Assembly: GCF_032854445.1 (NCBI RefSeq)
Contig: NC_088300.1
Coordinates: forward strand, 46,536,984-46,600,983
Length of the DNA stretch: 64,000 nt
Direction: 5' to 3'
Origin: Liolophura sinensis
Lineage: Eukaryota; Mollusca; Polyplacophora; Chitonida; Chitonidae
The position numbers and the translations under genes were made by a program. Positions within the stretch are counted from its first letter, which is position 1; each line of letters opens with the position of its first letter. A model generated the notes under the pieces. It was not told where the DNA came from and did not search any database. It worked only from the letters and a program-made list of their open reading frames with translations. Positions 34,300 to 48,400 of the stretch are shown here, in pieces.

Positions 34300-36400
34300 A
34301 TGACAGGCCCTGCGCATATGAGGTTGAACGTTGGCCTTTGCTGATTTCTTAGCGGACTTAAGTAAGAAGGTATGCAAATAGCAGTGGTTTGCTTTGGTGT
34401 ATGTCCTTTTCCACGACCTGCAATTCCGATCATCATCATTTAAACCTAGTTTATATGTTGTTAAATACAGCAAACTACTGCAATGAGGTAAAGAACGCCA
34501 CAGCTCTGTCAATATCCAAATTGCAAATGAGTCTGAGAAAAAACGTCAGGCTTTATTGATGACAAAAACAATGTTTACAGGAAGCATATTGTACAATAAT
34601 ACTGTACATACATTATATCTTGCCCACAACGAAGGGCTGTTACATTCTGGTGAGAATTTAAATTGTCACAAGCTTCTTTGTGTGTTATTATTTAGCCATT
34701 GATGACAGGGTAGAAGTAGTATCTCCAACACAAATACCCTCTGCTGTTTGATGTATGCATACATGCATAATACCACGTGAGTTAAGCCACTTACCAATCT
34801 CAAAACAAAGCCATGAAATGTTGAAAAGTTCATTGTAAAGTGGCAATTGCATCTTTGATCTGTAGTTTGATATCTGATATGCATATCTTACTGCAGGTCC
34901 ACTTTGTTGCATCCACCGTGTAAAACTAAAGTCATGGTTAAGAAAGAAATTCCGCTAGAGGGCAATTTCTTCAAACACATGCGATATCAGTTGTTTTTGT
35001 TTTAGTTCACTTTTCCATAAAACCCTTCAACATAATATGCATGTACAAACATTGGCTATCAATCAGAAAGACCTGCAGTTTGACTCTCAAAGACAGAACT
35101 AAGTGCATTTGCCAATTCTTGACTACATCCAATACGTAAAACCTAGGCGTTGGTCTAATTCCAATAATTTATCTCTAAACAAAAATGACTGAATATGCTG
35201 GTGTAATATATCCATTGTCGATGGAAAACTCATGGCCCCTGATTTCATTCTTCATGACAACATCAATACGAAAGTTAAGTATCCACACAACAAATGATTA
35301 CAACAGTCATGAAAGTGACAATCAAGGCAGTCTGGCATGGGTTTTGAGACAAAATCATGACACCTATATTGCACTAAAACCATAAATCTATATCAGAAGG
35401 TGAGTTATCTTATAATATTGGTTGACTCTCTAGATCTAGAGTTTTGACAGTAATGTAAAAGACACAAATCAGAGGGCAAAGTGGGAAATTCTTCTTTACT
35501 CCTGCCCACCCCCCCAACATGCCAACACCTCCCCTATGCTTCAAGCAAAAACTAACAGATTGCTTGAGTTTTCATTCTGTGCTGTTAACTTCCTAAAAAT
35601 TCTGATCTCTAAGAATGTCTTCATTGTGGCTATTCTACTTTTTAAAAAAAAAATCAAAACAATATTTCAATAGCTATTTTTATTCATAAACTCCTTGCTT
35701 TTGGAGATCTAGAAAATATTAATTACAACCTAAGATGTTACAGTTTAGCTGATGGGACAGCCAAGACAGCCTGAGACCCCGAGAATGCTAATAAATACAA
35801 TTATATTAGATTCTCTTTGTACGCTGCTTATGAGTTAACAAAATACTCAAGGGCAGTGTAGCTGATGGAAGAGCCAAGATAGCCTAAGACCCTAATCTGG
35901 ATTATGCTAGAATGTTAAAAAAAACAATCAGATTCTCTTTCTTTGAGTTTACAAAATACTCAAGAACAATTGACTTTCATCAGAATACAAGCTGTGGCTC
36001 TGACAAAGAACTTCAAAATCATGACTTGATTGATTTACTGGCTAACGTAACAAGACATACGTTAACTCCGCTAAAATAAAATGTTTCTCATAATGTTATC
36101 ACATATCAGAAGAGAGACAGGCAGCAGAACTGTTCTGATGAACGTAACAGGATTTTGATAGATTTTAGTCTGGTTTGAACTAAAAATGGGTCAACTGCTT
36201 TGCAGATACAAAAACTTTATTAATTCCAGGCAATGGTTGCCTGATTATAGGTGTACTTCCATCCCACAGGTGAGAAAGAGAGACAGGTATACATGTACCT
36301 CAACAACAACTCTGCAAGCAGCACACTGATGTAGCTCAAGAAACAACTACATTTGACAACCACATTTACAACTGAAAACAGTTTTGATACAATGCAATAA
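34300..36400. other. Intergenic or extended CARS1 3' flank, no exon seen
   Basis: AT-rich sequence. It contains a ~113-bp direct duplication at 35746-35970. No coding block was found. It could include a long 3' UTR of CARS1, but a near polyadenylation signal at 36413 makes a short UTR simpler. Confidence 0.5.
35746..35970. repeat. Diverged ~113-bp tandem duplication
   Basis: TAGCTGATGG(G/A)A(C/G)AGCCAAGA starts at 35746 and again at 35859. Both copies contain AGATTCTCTTT and end ACAAAATACTCAAG. Mismatches and indels show it is not recent. Confidence 0.75.
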
Positions 36401-36412
36401 ATTAAGAAATTC

Positions 36413-36418
36413 TTTATT
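36413..36418 (-). terminator. Polyadenylation signal AATAAA for CARS1
   Basis: TTTATT on the + strand, i.e. AATAAA on the coding strand, 54 nt after the CARS1 stop codon. Confidence 0.5.
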
Positions 36419-36471
36419 TCACATTATTTTGTAGAGTTAGTTTAAAAGTTGATAATTATGGCCCCTCATCA

Positions 36472-39400
36472 TCATTGACCGCCCTTGGCCCCGGAATCAC
36501 TGCCCCCGTCATGGGCGGAGCTGTTCATGTACTCCTTGTACTTCTTCTCCTGGGCCTCGTACAGTTTGACCAGTTTCTTTAGCTGGGACTTGCTCAGCTC
36601 CTTTCCCGTGGCATCATGGGTAGGCAGGCCCTGTGGGGAAACATGAGAACGATATCAATCTGGTCTACATGACCCACGGGGTCACAAGTTCACTACAAAG
36701 AGAAATTCATAAAGCTTCTTCCTGTCTTAAATAAAGCAATTCAAAGCTATAAACTCTTTTGTTCTCTCTTGTGGCGTGTTACACTTTTTGAAGCAAATGT
36801 GCTGCAGGATTCTGGTACAAAACAATGTTTTTCTACACAATTCTGGGGCTCTTTCTACAGTTAGTCAGGGTAATTACCATTCTAGTTCAAACGTTGCATA
36901 AGAAAGGAGTTTGTAAGGTACTTGGCATGGTGCAATAGATTCTCCCAGGCCATACCAAGGTTTCTCAACCCATAAACATATGATAATCACTGTAGAGAAG
37001 GAATATTCTTGAATAAGGCATAAATCAAAGATCAAATCATTCAAATCTGGCTAAGAGAAACTCCACTATATATATATCTGTTGTCCCAGTCACGAATTTC
37101 TACCAATATAACGAAAGCCTTTATACACATGTATATTTGACCAAACAAATGGTTCACTCTGCATGCAGGACTCAAGATAAGGATACTTCATACTGCCTAC
37201 ATATTAAAGCAGTGAAGGTTACGGATCAAATCATCCAACTGTCTGGCCACAATCACATGAAAATGTTCTTCAGCATTCAGACATGTCCCTATCCCACGGA
37301 ATATATGCCAAGAAGCCTTATGCATGCTGTGGAAACCAAGACGACAACGAGAATTCCTCACTTTCACCATAATCATTTTTCAGCACTACATGTGTTGAAT
37401 TGTAACCTTTTTAATGAATCGTTCTGATACACAGAATGTTCAATGAACACTCGATCAGGGGAGGTTTTGATCAAAGATGTTAAACAGCACCTGCATGGAT
37501 CGAGATTTGTAAAAAACTAACTTTGGACAAGACTATAGCAGACCTTGAAGGTGAACAAACTCAACTCACACAGATCAACACGACAAACTTTCAAACATAA
37601 CAGTGAAAAGAAAAAAAAAACCCATTCTGACAGAAATTTTTGCATAAAAATACCTTGTCATCAAACTGTGAATACTTGTTTGTTTCATGTTTAAACATTT
37701 CTGATGGTGGCAGTCTCTTCTGAGCTTCCTTAGCTGCCTGGAATGTAACACAGAAATATGGAGACATAAGAAGATGAATAATTCATACATAGTGGAAAGA
37801 ACCTTCAACAGCAGACTTCAGGTAGACACAAATTCACCATACTTAACCAAGGTATCATGGTGTTCTGTATGACTTGCTTAACAGATTTACATAAGTATGG
37901 GCCATGTAATACTTAGTAAGACTTATTCAACAGACTTCAATGCTTGAATTCAACAGATTTTACTGACTATTTTAACTTGGTTTTCACCAACATTATTTAA
38001 TTGTGACTTCTAAGGTTACTACATGTACGTAAATGTCCAAGTGTCAATGTCACATTCAGAAACTTTGGACATATATATATATATGCCTTTCCAATTCCAA
38101 ACATAGTGAAATATTTAGAAAAAATGACTTACCTTCTCAGCTTCCTGCGCCTGTTTTTTCTTCTCCTTCTCAAGCCGCTTTTGTTCCTCAACCTGCAAAA
38201 TACATGGTATTTGTTTCTTTATCATTGCCAAAAATACCACCGTGTATTCATTACAGTTTATTAAAGCAGACATACACAATGTACTGATGAGTCGTGCACT
38301 TATCTGTTCGCATTGCTCGATGTTTCAGATTTAATGGCTGGCAGTGCTCTACTTTTTCTGCGTGTAGATTTCCAGAGTAAATATGGTATTGATGGTTTTT
38401 CGAGTTTGATGCTTCAGTTTTTCAGTAAATGTATATATTAGAAACACAATATATATGGAACGTTAACAAGAAGTAAGTGTGACACACACATCCATTAGGT
38501 TTAACAGCTTTGTGTGAGCAACACCCAGCCGTACATGCCAGCAACCTGTAGATGGTCGTGGGTTACCCCCCTGTTTCTTCCCACCATAACACTGGCTGCC
38601 ATTGTGTAAGTGAAATATTCTTGAATACAGCACAAAACCTAAATCTAATAAATAAATCAATAAATAAATAAATAAATAAATAAGAGCAACACTGTGAAAT
38701 TGTCACTTGCTATTTTCAGCTGGTTGTTTTAGAAATCAGAAATCTGATCTACACAGCGCCAGCTTACACTGGATGCACCTGTATTTCAAATCTCCATTTA
38801 TATAACAGCCTGTATAAATTTGGAAATGCGTGTTCACATCTGGAAACTGGGTATTTCCAGTTAGTTGCTACAGAAGCCAGAAATTTTTCATTACTGCTCC
38901 ATTTTAAATATGAATACAGTTGTATGTCTGTATAACCAAACATATATCCTTATCTCAAGCTGTATGACTTTGATACTGTGATATGATATTGCGATCACAT
39001 TGTTAGGATAAACATGCATGGTGATGAGATAATCTGTTCACAACAATATGGCCATGGGATAACAAGGAGGACACTACCACATTCCTAACTGACCTTCAGT
39101 TTCTCTTCCCTTTCCTTCATAAGAGTTTCCCGGTCAACCAGCTTGATGACGGACTGCTGACCCTCCTGGTCCTCAAGACGCACCCCCAGATTGGGCAGGG
39201 TGCTGTCACGGACCTCATCACACAGCTTCAAGATCCCTACCGCTGGTAAAAAAAAACAAAAAAAAACACCACAGACTATATATAATATCTCCCAGGTACA
39301 ATGCAAGGTAAACAAATCCAGTCATGGACCTCACCGCAAAGCTTTAGGGTGCCCACTGCTGCCAAACAGAACACTGTCAGGACTTAAAGACGCGTAAATA

Positions 39401-42400
39401 ACCTAATTCAAACAAATTATGTCCCCAACAAATTACACGAAAATTATGCATGGATGATGCTGTCTTCTTTTACTTAATCTGAAGGAGCACAAAATCAATA
39501 TGCATGCAAATCTTTTTTATACAGAAATCAGAAAGTATTTGAAAACAGCTACGGTACAGGAAACAAACCATTCAGAATCGCAGAAATCGTTAAATATACA
39601 AAACTGTTACTCACATGCAGGTGATTTTAATACAGATTTTACCAGACAGTAAACAATATTGACATACAGACAGACAGACAGACAGAGGGAACCAAATTAA
39701 TATTCCTTGCTTTAGCTGGTGTGTGGGATAAAAAACTGTACACATGACAGAAGTCACTTCCTTTAAAAGTGGCACATGTTTTTATTCTCGGAATTTCAAC
39801 ACAATACACCATGTCAATGTAAACAGTTTTTCAATGTTCTTTCATTCAAATTACTGAAAGCATAGAAATTCAAGTCAACCTTTCTGATTTCTTGCCTCTT
39901 GTCGCACTTCTTCCCGGAACTTTGCAAAGGCATTCAAGTATGGCATAACAGTCTCCTCAACCTGTGACCATAGTAAAACAGACAAATTAAACGCACAATA
40001 TCGTAAATATATACCAGAAATATTATACACAACAGTCAAGTTTAGATATACATACCCCTTCAACTATGTCCATTTATACAAGACTGTATTACATTATATT
40101 CTACATCAGGGCCTTCATGGCTGATGGGGTTGGACCCAGGAGCCTTTCACCAATGTGCGGTCGCTATCAGTCCAAGTCTAGCTCCTCCTCTCTGGCTATG
40201 TGGAGGAAGGTCTGCAGCAACCTGCGGATGGCTGTGGATTTCCCTCACTCGGTTTTCCCCTACCCCAATACTGGCCACAGTTGTACAAGTGAAATATTTC
40301 TGAGTACAGCATAAAACATCAATCAAATCAATAAATAAATACCTAATTTTCTACAAATTACTCTGCTGATATTCTTTTATAGCTGTCATAAGTGAATGGT
40401 GAATCTTACATTGACAGACTCCATTCCACCCAATGGGAAGCCCACTTTCTCCTCTTCACTGATTGCCCCAAACATCTGCAACAAATAAACATATGGCAAT
40501 TAAAAGAAAGTTTCATCCTTAAAAATTGTGGATACATAGTGTTCACAAGAAAGATATGTGAATTTAAAATTAAAAGCAATTGACAAATACATAAATATCA
40601 TCGACTTAAAACTATCAACTCCAAAGCCAGTCGTTTGTAAGTGCACATTCATTTTACAATGGACAGTTTTACCCAGACCATTATACATATGCTCCAGAAC
40701 TATTTATTGAATATAAACCATCTCAAATCAGATGGGCAATTTAAAAGATATAAACACACCTTACACCTTTCAATTACACTTGTTTTGATATATAGGGTCA
40801 TTTTATACTTAAGAATAACTGAATATTACAATCTTTCAAAATCTGAAATATGTTACATGTAACTGATTTTCTGAGCACATATAGGTAGCCTACAACTGTA
40901 TTACCATATTGCTGTAAGTTTTATTTACATGTACATATATGAATAAATTCATTATCCTTTCCTTACTCACCCTCATGAGGTTGGTGATATAAGCAGCGAT
41001 GTTTTTCAGTAGCATGCGGTTTGGTGTTGTCTTCGCTGCCCTATGCTCACCGATGTAGATATTTGCACTGCTCACCAACTCACGGATATTCTCCAGAGCT
41101 CCGCGAGTATCCACAGAATCTATACCACAAAGCATGAAATGACGTTTTCATAACCGATTTAAGTTATGAGAATGTTTTCCCACCTACAGTAATTTGGGAC
41201 AAAGCTGTGTAGTTTATAGTTGGCTATAAAGTGAGTTAGATCAATGGTCAGTAAGAGTTGGGTCTAAGTTGCCATTTGGCTGAAAAGGTAAATGTACCAC
41301 CTTCATGATCAATTTAAAAGGTGGTTTTGCGTGTTTGCTTTTTTACCTTGGAGCTTAATGTGCCTTTTAACGTTATTTTGTTCATATATCCCTACAGTGC
41401 CTCCCATTGTGGCTCACTGCCATCTTCCAGTCAGAATGTACTGATCTCAGACAACTGGTGTCTGGGATGTCAAATTCTTAGACTTAATTCAGTATCTCTT
41501 ACCTATGAGATACATATTAACCAACACAGACCAGTCAAATGACAGATTCCTAGGGAGAAACAAGTACTTATGAAGAACAATATAACCTTCAGTTGATCAC
41601 ACAGAAAACTGCCTAAAAGACTTACCACAGAGACATTCATGGACGCCTTGGCATTTCTCCAGAAACCTAAACAGAGGTAACTGGTGTAATTATTATATGC
41701 ATACATTCCAAAGAATACATAAATTACATTTCTAATCATGTTTGCAATATTTCCAATAAATATTTCCCTTTACACACCAGAATCTGCCAATTCTAGCCTA
41801 TGGACACGGATAATAAAAGGCACAACTATTCACTGCAGAACTTCTACTGTGGCAAGATTATTAACTCGGAGAACACAATCCATGATTGCAGCCCTCTACA
41901 GGGCATTGGAGACAGACAAAAAAACCTGTGATTTCATCTCTTTCTTTTTCTCTCAGCTTTATAGCTATTGTGGAATGCTCTGCATTACATATTTAGGAAA
42001 TGCTTGGATTAATGGACACATGCAATAATAAACAGAAGAATGGACTAGGAACTGGCAATGGCAATCATAAATTGCATCAGTTTTCAGAACCTTCTTGGTG
42101 GTGATCCGAGTCACTAAAACAAAACTTTACCACCATGTATCAGTCATTTTAAAGTTAAAGAAACAGTTGCATATGCTGTAGGCCCACATAGCTGTGTACT
42201 AGTGTAACTGAGATAGAACACTGCTTTTAATAACATAAGTATGATAAAATGTAATGATCCACTATCTACTCAGCACTATATGAGCTGTTACCATTTTTTC
42301 TAATAAAATATGCACAATTTGTAATGGTAAGAATATGGACAAAGGTCAGTTGCAAAGTGAGTCTCTAAACCAGCCTCATACTCAGGGGATGAACACTGTC

Positions 42401-45400
42401 AAATATCTGATGTAATAACTCACACTGAATTGAGATTTTTTTCCACTTCATTCCATTTCTCAAATGCAGCTATTCCATGACTGGGTGTGTTCCTCAAGAT
42501 GTCCTTCACTACCAAAAAAAATTCCTGGAAGAACAACAACACAAGCCAGTTAAAGAATTCTTCAGCTAAATACACTAGTTATTGAGAGTGATCTCCCCTT
42601 GTCCACAACTCTTGGTCCAATCCATTCCCTCTCAACGTGAGCTTGTGCAAGAGTTAGCAAAATTCTGACATCACTCTGTCAGATTACTATTCCATGGCAC
42701 ACTCTTATGGTGCACTCAAATTAATATATTTTTTGACGACCAATCCCTTGAATGCTAGATGCATTGCATAAGTGAAATATTCATGAGTACTGCGAAAAAC
42801 ATCAATGAAATAAATAAATCAATAACTTGATCAATGAGGTTAAATTTTCAAATCCAGTCTCTCAATGTTTTGTCTGCTACTTTAAGATAAGATTTGTGAG
42901 GTACAAAAATCAGTGGTTAACATACAGCACTCTGATTTTGTCATTTCTCAGCATGGCAATAAATACCAATCAAATGAACACGAATAAACAAAACATAAAT
43001 AAATATCTAAATACAAGTGCACTCACATTCACATGCTTTTCAAACTGTAGAGACACTTCCATAGTGTTATCACTATAGTCAAGAGTGTCCTTCCAGGAAT
43101 GAAGCAGGAATGCGATTCTCAGCTGACGAGCTGTGTGCCTCTTCAAAGCATCTTTGATTGTGATGAAGTTCTTAAGGGATTTAGACATTTTGCACCCTTC
43201 AATGGTCAGATGCCCAGCGTGGAGGAAGTACCGCACCCAGTGATCGTTACCATAGTATGCCTGAAGAAATATTAGAAAACATATCATGTCTAAGGATTGT
43301 TGGTTTGCTTTGTGAAGGATTGCATTTCTACTTGCAGCAGACCAGTCTCAGTGTGGACATATTTACAATGCTGCCGCCTCACTACAGTGCTATGCTAAAC
43401 ACACCAAAAATGAGCTCAAACCAGTCACAGTGCACAGACATTGGCCAGACCAGCACTTGTTTTACCCTGTACATGAGGCAACAAAACAGGAAGCAACCAA
43501 ATTACAAGCACCAAAACAAGTCCTAAAATATTATGCCTAACCCAAGTTAGACATGAACTCAAGCAAGGAAACTACATGTATTAAAGCGTAGCACTAAATG
43601 TTTAATGATTGAGCATTTATACCTTGATGGCACTGGTTAGGTCACAGACTCATTACAAGGAAAATGGTCACAGCATTTCCTTTCCTGATATATGGATGTA
43701 TTTGTAAACATTTGTGCATTTACATGTATACTGGCTACAATGTATCAATATAAATACACTATAGATCTGCAAAAACAGAAACACAATTTATATGTAAAAA
43801 TTGTGATACATGTTTTCATTGTTTGGTGAAAGATTTAAACAGTAGAAGGCGCTGCAAGAGTGATAACCTCTGCCACAGCTAAATGTTGAAATTTCGCACC
43901 TACAGAGAAAGGGACAATGAGAACTGCTCTTTTTGTCCCGTATGTTTATTAAGAATTGCTTAAAAAATTCAATGGATTGATCCATTGGTCAAACTGTGCA
44001 TTAAATTTCATCCAAATCCCTGCTTAACTTCTGACAAACAGACAAATGGGGTTTTACTTCATACCTAACAATTTTTCAGTCATATGACGACGACGAGTGT
44101 ACATACTTGTACACTGTGTATTCTTGTGGCAGGACGAGTTCATGCTGCTGAACCAGCTATGTTTATCTGCTCGAACCTCTCACAACCAAGCACCAAGCGA
44201 GGCAGCAAGTACCCTTTTTATAGTCTTTGGTATGATGCATACCACAGTGCACAACCAACAAATTTCAAACATTTATTACCTCAGACTGGGCGAGTTCGTT
44301 GTCATGGTGAGGAAACTTGAGGTCAAATCCCCCTGTATGGATGTCCATGGAAGCCCCAACTATACTGCTGGCCATGACAGAGCATTCAATGTGCCAGCCT
44401 GGGCGACCCTGAGAAGTGAGAAACACATGTCAAGGACAATGGCACAGGTATACAAACATACTTCATCAACCGTGATGAAATGGTAAGAGTAAACAAATAC
44501 ACTTCATCAACCGTGATGAAATGGCAAGAGTAAACCACTAGCACAGGTATACAAACATACTTCATCAACCGTGATGAAATGGCAAGAGTAAACAAATATA
44601 CTTCATCAACCGTGATGAAATGGCAAGAGTAAACCACTAGCACAGGTATACAAACATACTTCATCAACCGTGATGAAATGGCAAGAGTAAACCACTAGCA
44701 CAGGTATACAAACATACTTCATCAACCGTGATGAAATGGCAAGAGTAAACCACTAGCACAGGTATACAAACATACTTCATCAACCATGATGAAATGGTAA
44801 GAGTAAACCACTAGCACAGGTATAAAAACATACTTCATCAACCGTGATGAAATGGCAAGAGTAAACCACTAGCACAGGTATACAAACATACTTTATCAAC
44901 CGTGATGAAATGGCAAGAGTAAACAAATATACTTCACCAACGGTGATGAAATGGCAAGAGTAAACCACTAGCACAGGTATACAAACATACTTCATCAACC
45001 GTGATGAAATGGTAAGAGTAAACAAACATACTCCATCAACCGTGATGAAATGGCAAGAGTAAACCACTAGCAACAACACATGAAAAGCATATAAAAACCA
45101 TAATCATTTTTTCACTGCTGATCTTCTCTAAATCTTTCATTCCTGAGAAACAAAACACATAATTATTATAACAATATGTTGTAATTTCAACAGAAAAGAA
45201 GAGTTTAAAACTTACACTATTTTGGACTGTGGAACTTGAGTATCTTATTACAAAATTTGCAGACACTTAAAGTGTTTGGTATTTCTTTTTTGCACACACA
45301 AAATTTCCCCTCAATGTAAGATATGTACAATGCATATATACACTTTGAAATTTGAAACTACCTTTATTTTTATCTATGACTCAAATGATATATAGTGAAA

Positions 45401-48400
45401 ATATCTATTATTTTGGTTTCAATTTTAATGTATGAATCACATTTATGAACCAAGTATTTCTGCGGCTGGTTTGGGAGACAAAGCTAATACTGATATCCAC
45501 CTTTCCCCAGGGTGAGTCCCAAAATGGCTCCCCCGGTTTAGAGGCTTTCCACAGGGCAAAGTCATTAGGGCTACGCTTCTCACTAAGTCTGTCCTCTGAG
45601 ATGCTCAGATCACCTGTATAAAAAATACATGTACCTCCACTGAGCCATGGTCTTTGTGCAACATTGCGTTAATATAAATTTATAGGACAAAACAGCAGCT
45701 GGCTGAAACATATTTCAATCCAAAGCAGGATACTCAAGCTTTCTAAAAAGTATCATACTTTATCATTTTAATGAAATTTCACTGATTAACATGTGGAAAA
45801 AAACCCTGACAATACTGCACAAATGGCTGGAGTGAGGCGAAGCAGCCATGTTGAGAATTTCATTAGACTGCACAACCTAAGCTGTGACGTAGCCTTTACC
45901 CATTCACTCCATGAAGTGACATATGATAACACCTAAGTTATGTATTAGACAACATTTTGAAATCGCTAACAATCATTTAGTTACGTGTAGCCGATGGGCT
46001 ATTTCACAAAGTGTTGTGGGGCAGGTCTGTATTATTTATGGAGCACAAACCGTGTAATATTACGTACTTACGCTGTGTTAAGATCAAGTTTCACTCAACT
46101 TTTACTCGGTTAAAAAAAAACATGAAAAAAACATTTACTCTGGTTTGAGATACTTTGAATGGTCGTCTTTCAGTGGACATATACATTGGCCAGGTGCTGT
46201 TTTTCACTTTCAGAGTGAGAAATTTCAAATTCTGGTCATGCCTTTCCTTATAGGTCCTTTCAATGTGAGCTATGTTATCTTTAGTAAACCCAGGCTTCTC
46301 CCAAAGCTAACAAACCTCTCACCTTCCCCCTCATGAAGAGCTTTGCTGTCTCCAAATGCCTCGGGCACCAGTTTAGCATAATGGTGGTTGTCAGATTTGC
46401 TAAATGCCAATGTGTCAAAATACACAGACCCATTTGACTCGTATCTGAAAATGGTAATTAGAATACAAAAAGAAAATTTCTAGTCAGCCTCAGTATAATT
46501 ATTACTGTTCTGTTATCATGTTTATTTCAGACATTGTAGTTCATGTACAAAGAAGCTATATAAAAAAGATGAAATGTTCTTAAAAGTGACTGTCGTCAAA
46601 GTAACGTAAACTGTACACAAATACGTCTGACCACAAGTGTATCACTCAAAATTTTTGAGTATGGCATTAACTACAATTAACTGATCAATTATTTGGATTG
46701 GATGTATGTATGCATATTTGGAGTTTTTTATAACAAGTTTTTTTTAATCATATGATGACGAGGAGTCATTAGTTGTGAGTAAATATGTCATGTTTTCTTG
46801 TGGCAGGTCATCCATGCCGCCAAACTGCTGCCACCACTCAAAAATGAAGGTTATTAGTCATGCAAATTTTACAGTTAATTATCTTTAATCCAACTTGATG
46901 TAATTTTCACAGGGCTAAATGGCACGACAATTACATTATCAGGACACAGATCCCCATTAGAACTTCCATTTTTCCGGAGGGACGAATGTATTTCTGTGTA
47001 TTTTAGGGTGTAGAGTTTTTTCTTGCTGCCAGCCAGTTGATTTTGGTGTACAGGTGTGTTTGGTATCAAAATGATGGAAACTGTCTAAGCTTTGGGCAGG
47101 TAAGAGTTTTTATTGATGAAAGTTTGAAATTCTGGGCAAGGAGATGGGTGGTGACGAGGCTGCGAGTGACGTCCCCTTGGCGTTGCTAGGCACCCCTCCC
47201 AGCTGCCGGCATAGAAAGGTCCAGATTTTGACGGTCAACCTACGTCAAGATTTTTATGGCTTCTTTCTCACAGGCTGGGCCAGGTATGCACCAAAGCTTA
47301 TTGGCCACGGAATGTTTGAGGCTGAGCTACAGGGCTAAACGTTAACATTGTCGCTTACAGAAAACTAATGGGGGTCTGTGGCCATCACAAGCATTGATCA
47401 CCGCATGCAGCTGGTACTTACGCAAATTTGTTGCTGATGATTTTCTGCACATAATCAATGATTTCTGGCATGTACTCACTGACCCTGGTGAGTGCATCAG
47501 CAGGAAGCACCTGAAGTGTACAAAAATATCAATCACTTATCAAAGTTTATCACAAGTGTTCAACTGTGCAAAGAAATATGAGAGTGTTTTTTTAAACTGA
47601 TTATGGCATGAAGTGAGTTATCTCCCCTAAGAACAACTTCACCAAACCAAGTCTGCACAAGATCTCCACTACTGTAGCCACAAACAGCGTTAGAACATAA
47701 AATTTAGCAGACAGTTCATTCAGATCTTCTGCAAAATAGAATCTTTTACATTCACACATCTTTATATATTCGAACTTAACTTACATTTAAGGCTTCCATG
47801 TCTTTATGAAATTCTTCCTCAAAATGTCGAGGCAGGGCAGCAAATATGGAATTATCTGTAACCTCTGACCCATGTTTGGCATCCAGCCAATCAGCAAGTA
47901 GGTCTTTTTGAATCTTCAATAAGATTCTGAAACAGTATAGTAGAAGACATTGAGAAAAAGAAAGCCAAAGATTCAAATTAAGAACCTACGTAGTCCTACT
48001 ATTATTGGCTTAAAAACAGTGGACATGTTCCTAGTAATCTATAAGAAAATTGCATGCTATTTTAAAGTCAGTAAGAACCAGAAAGTGTCTGTAGGTAATC
48101 CAGTGTGGTGCCACTAGCCTGCCAGTGTGACTATAGAGTGATTGTAGGTCATTGAAACCATGCTTCATTTAGCTGGCTACCTTATCCATAAGTCATAGCA
48201 CCATTTCTACACCCTACATCAAGTGATCAGTACGAATATTGCACATCAGTATGAAAACAGTACATTATTTTATAGCCATTATGAACCTAAGGCAATTGGT
48301 ACAGTAACAGGTAGGATAGAAGTTCCTCTCTACACAAACCAGTGATGTATATGTGGCATGATTGTAAGAGCCCAGGGGAAACCCACGACCATCTGGCAGA

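Noticed and set aside
44386-45079. Repeat protein with [17 protein letters not shown] units on the minus strand
   Set aside because: It lies in a CARS1 intron minisatellite; the frame is a by-product of unit length.
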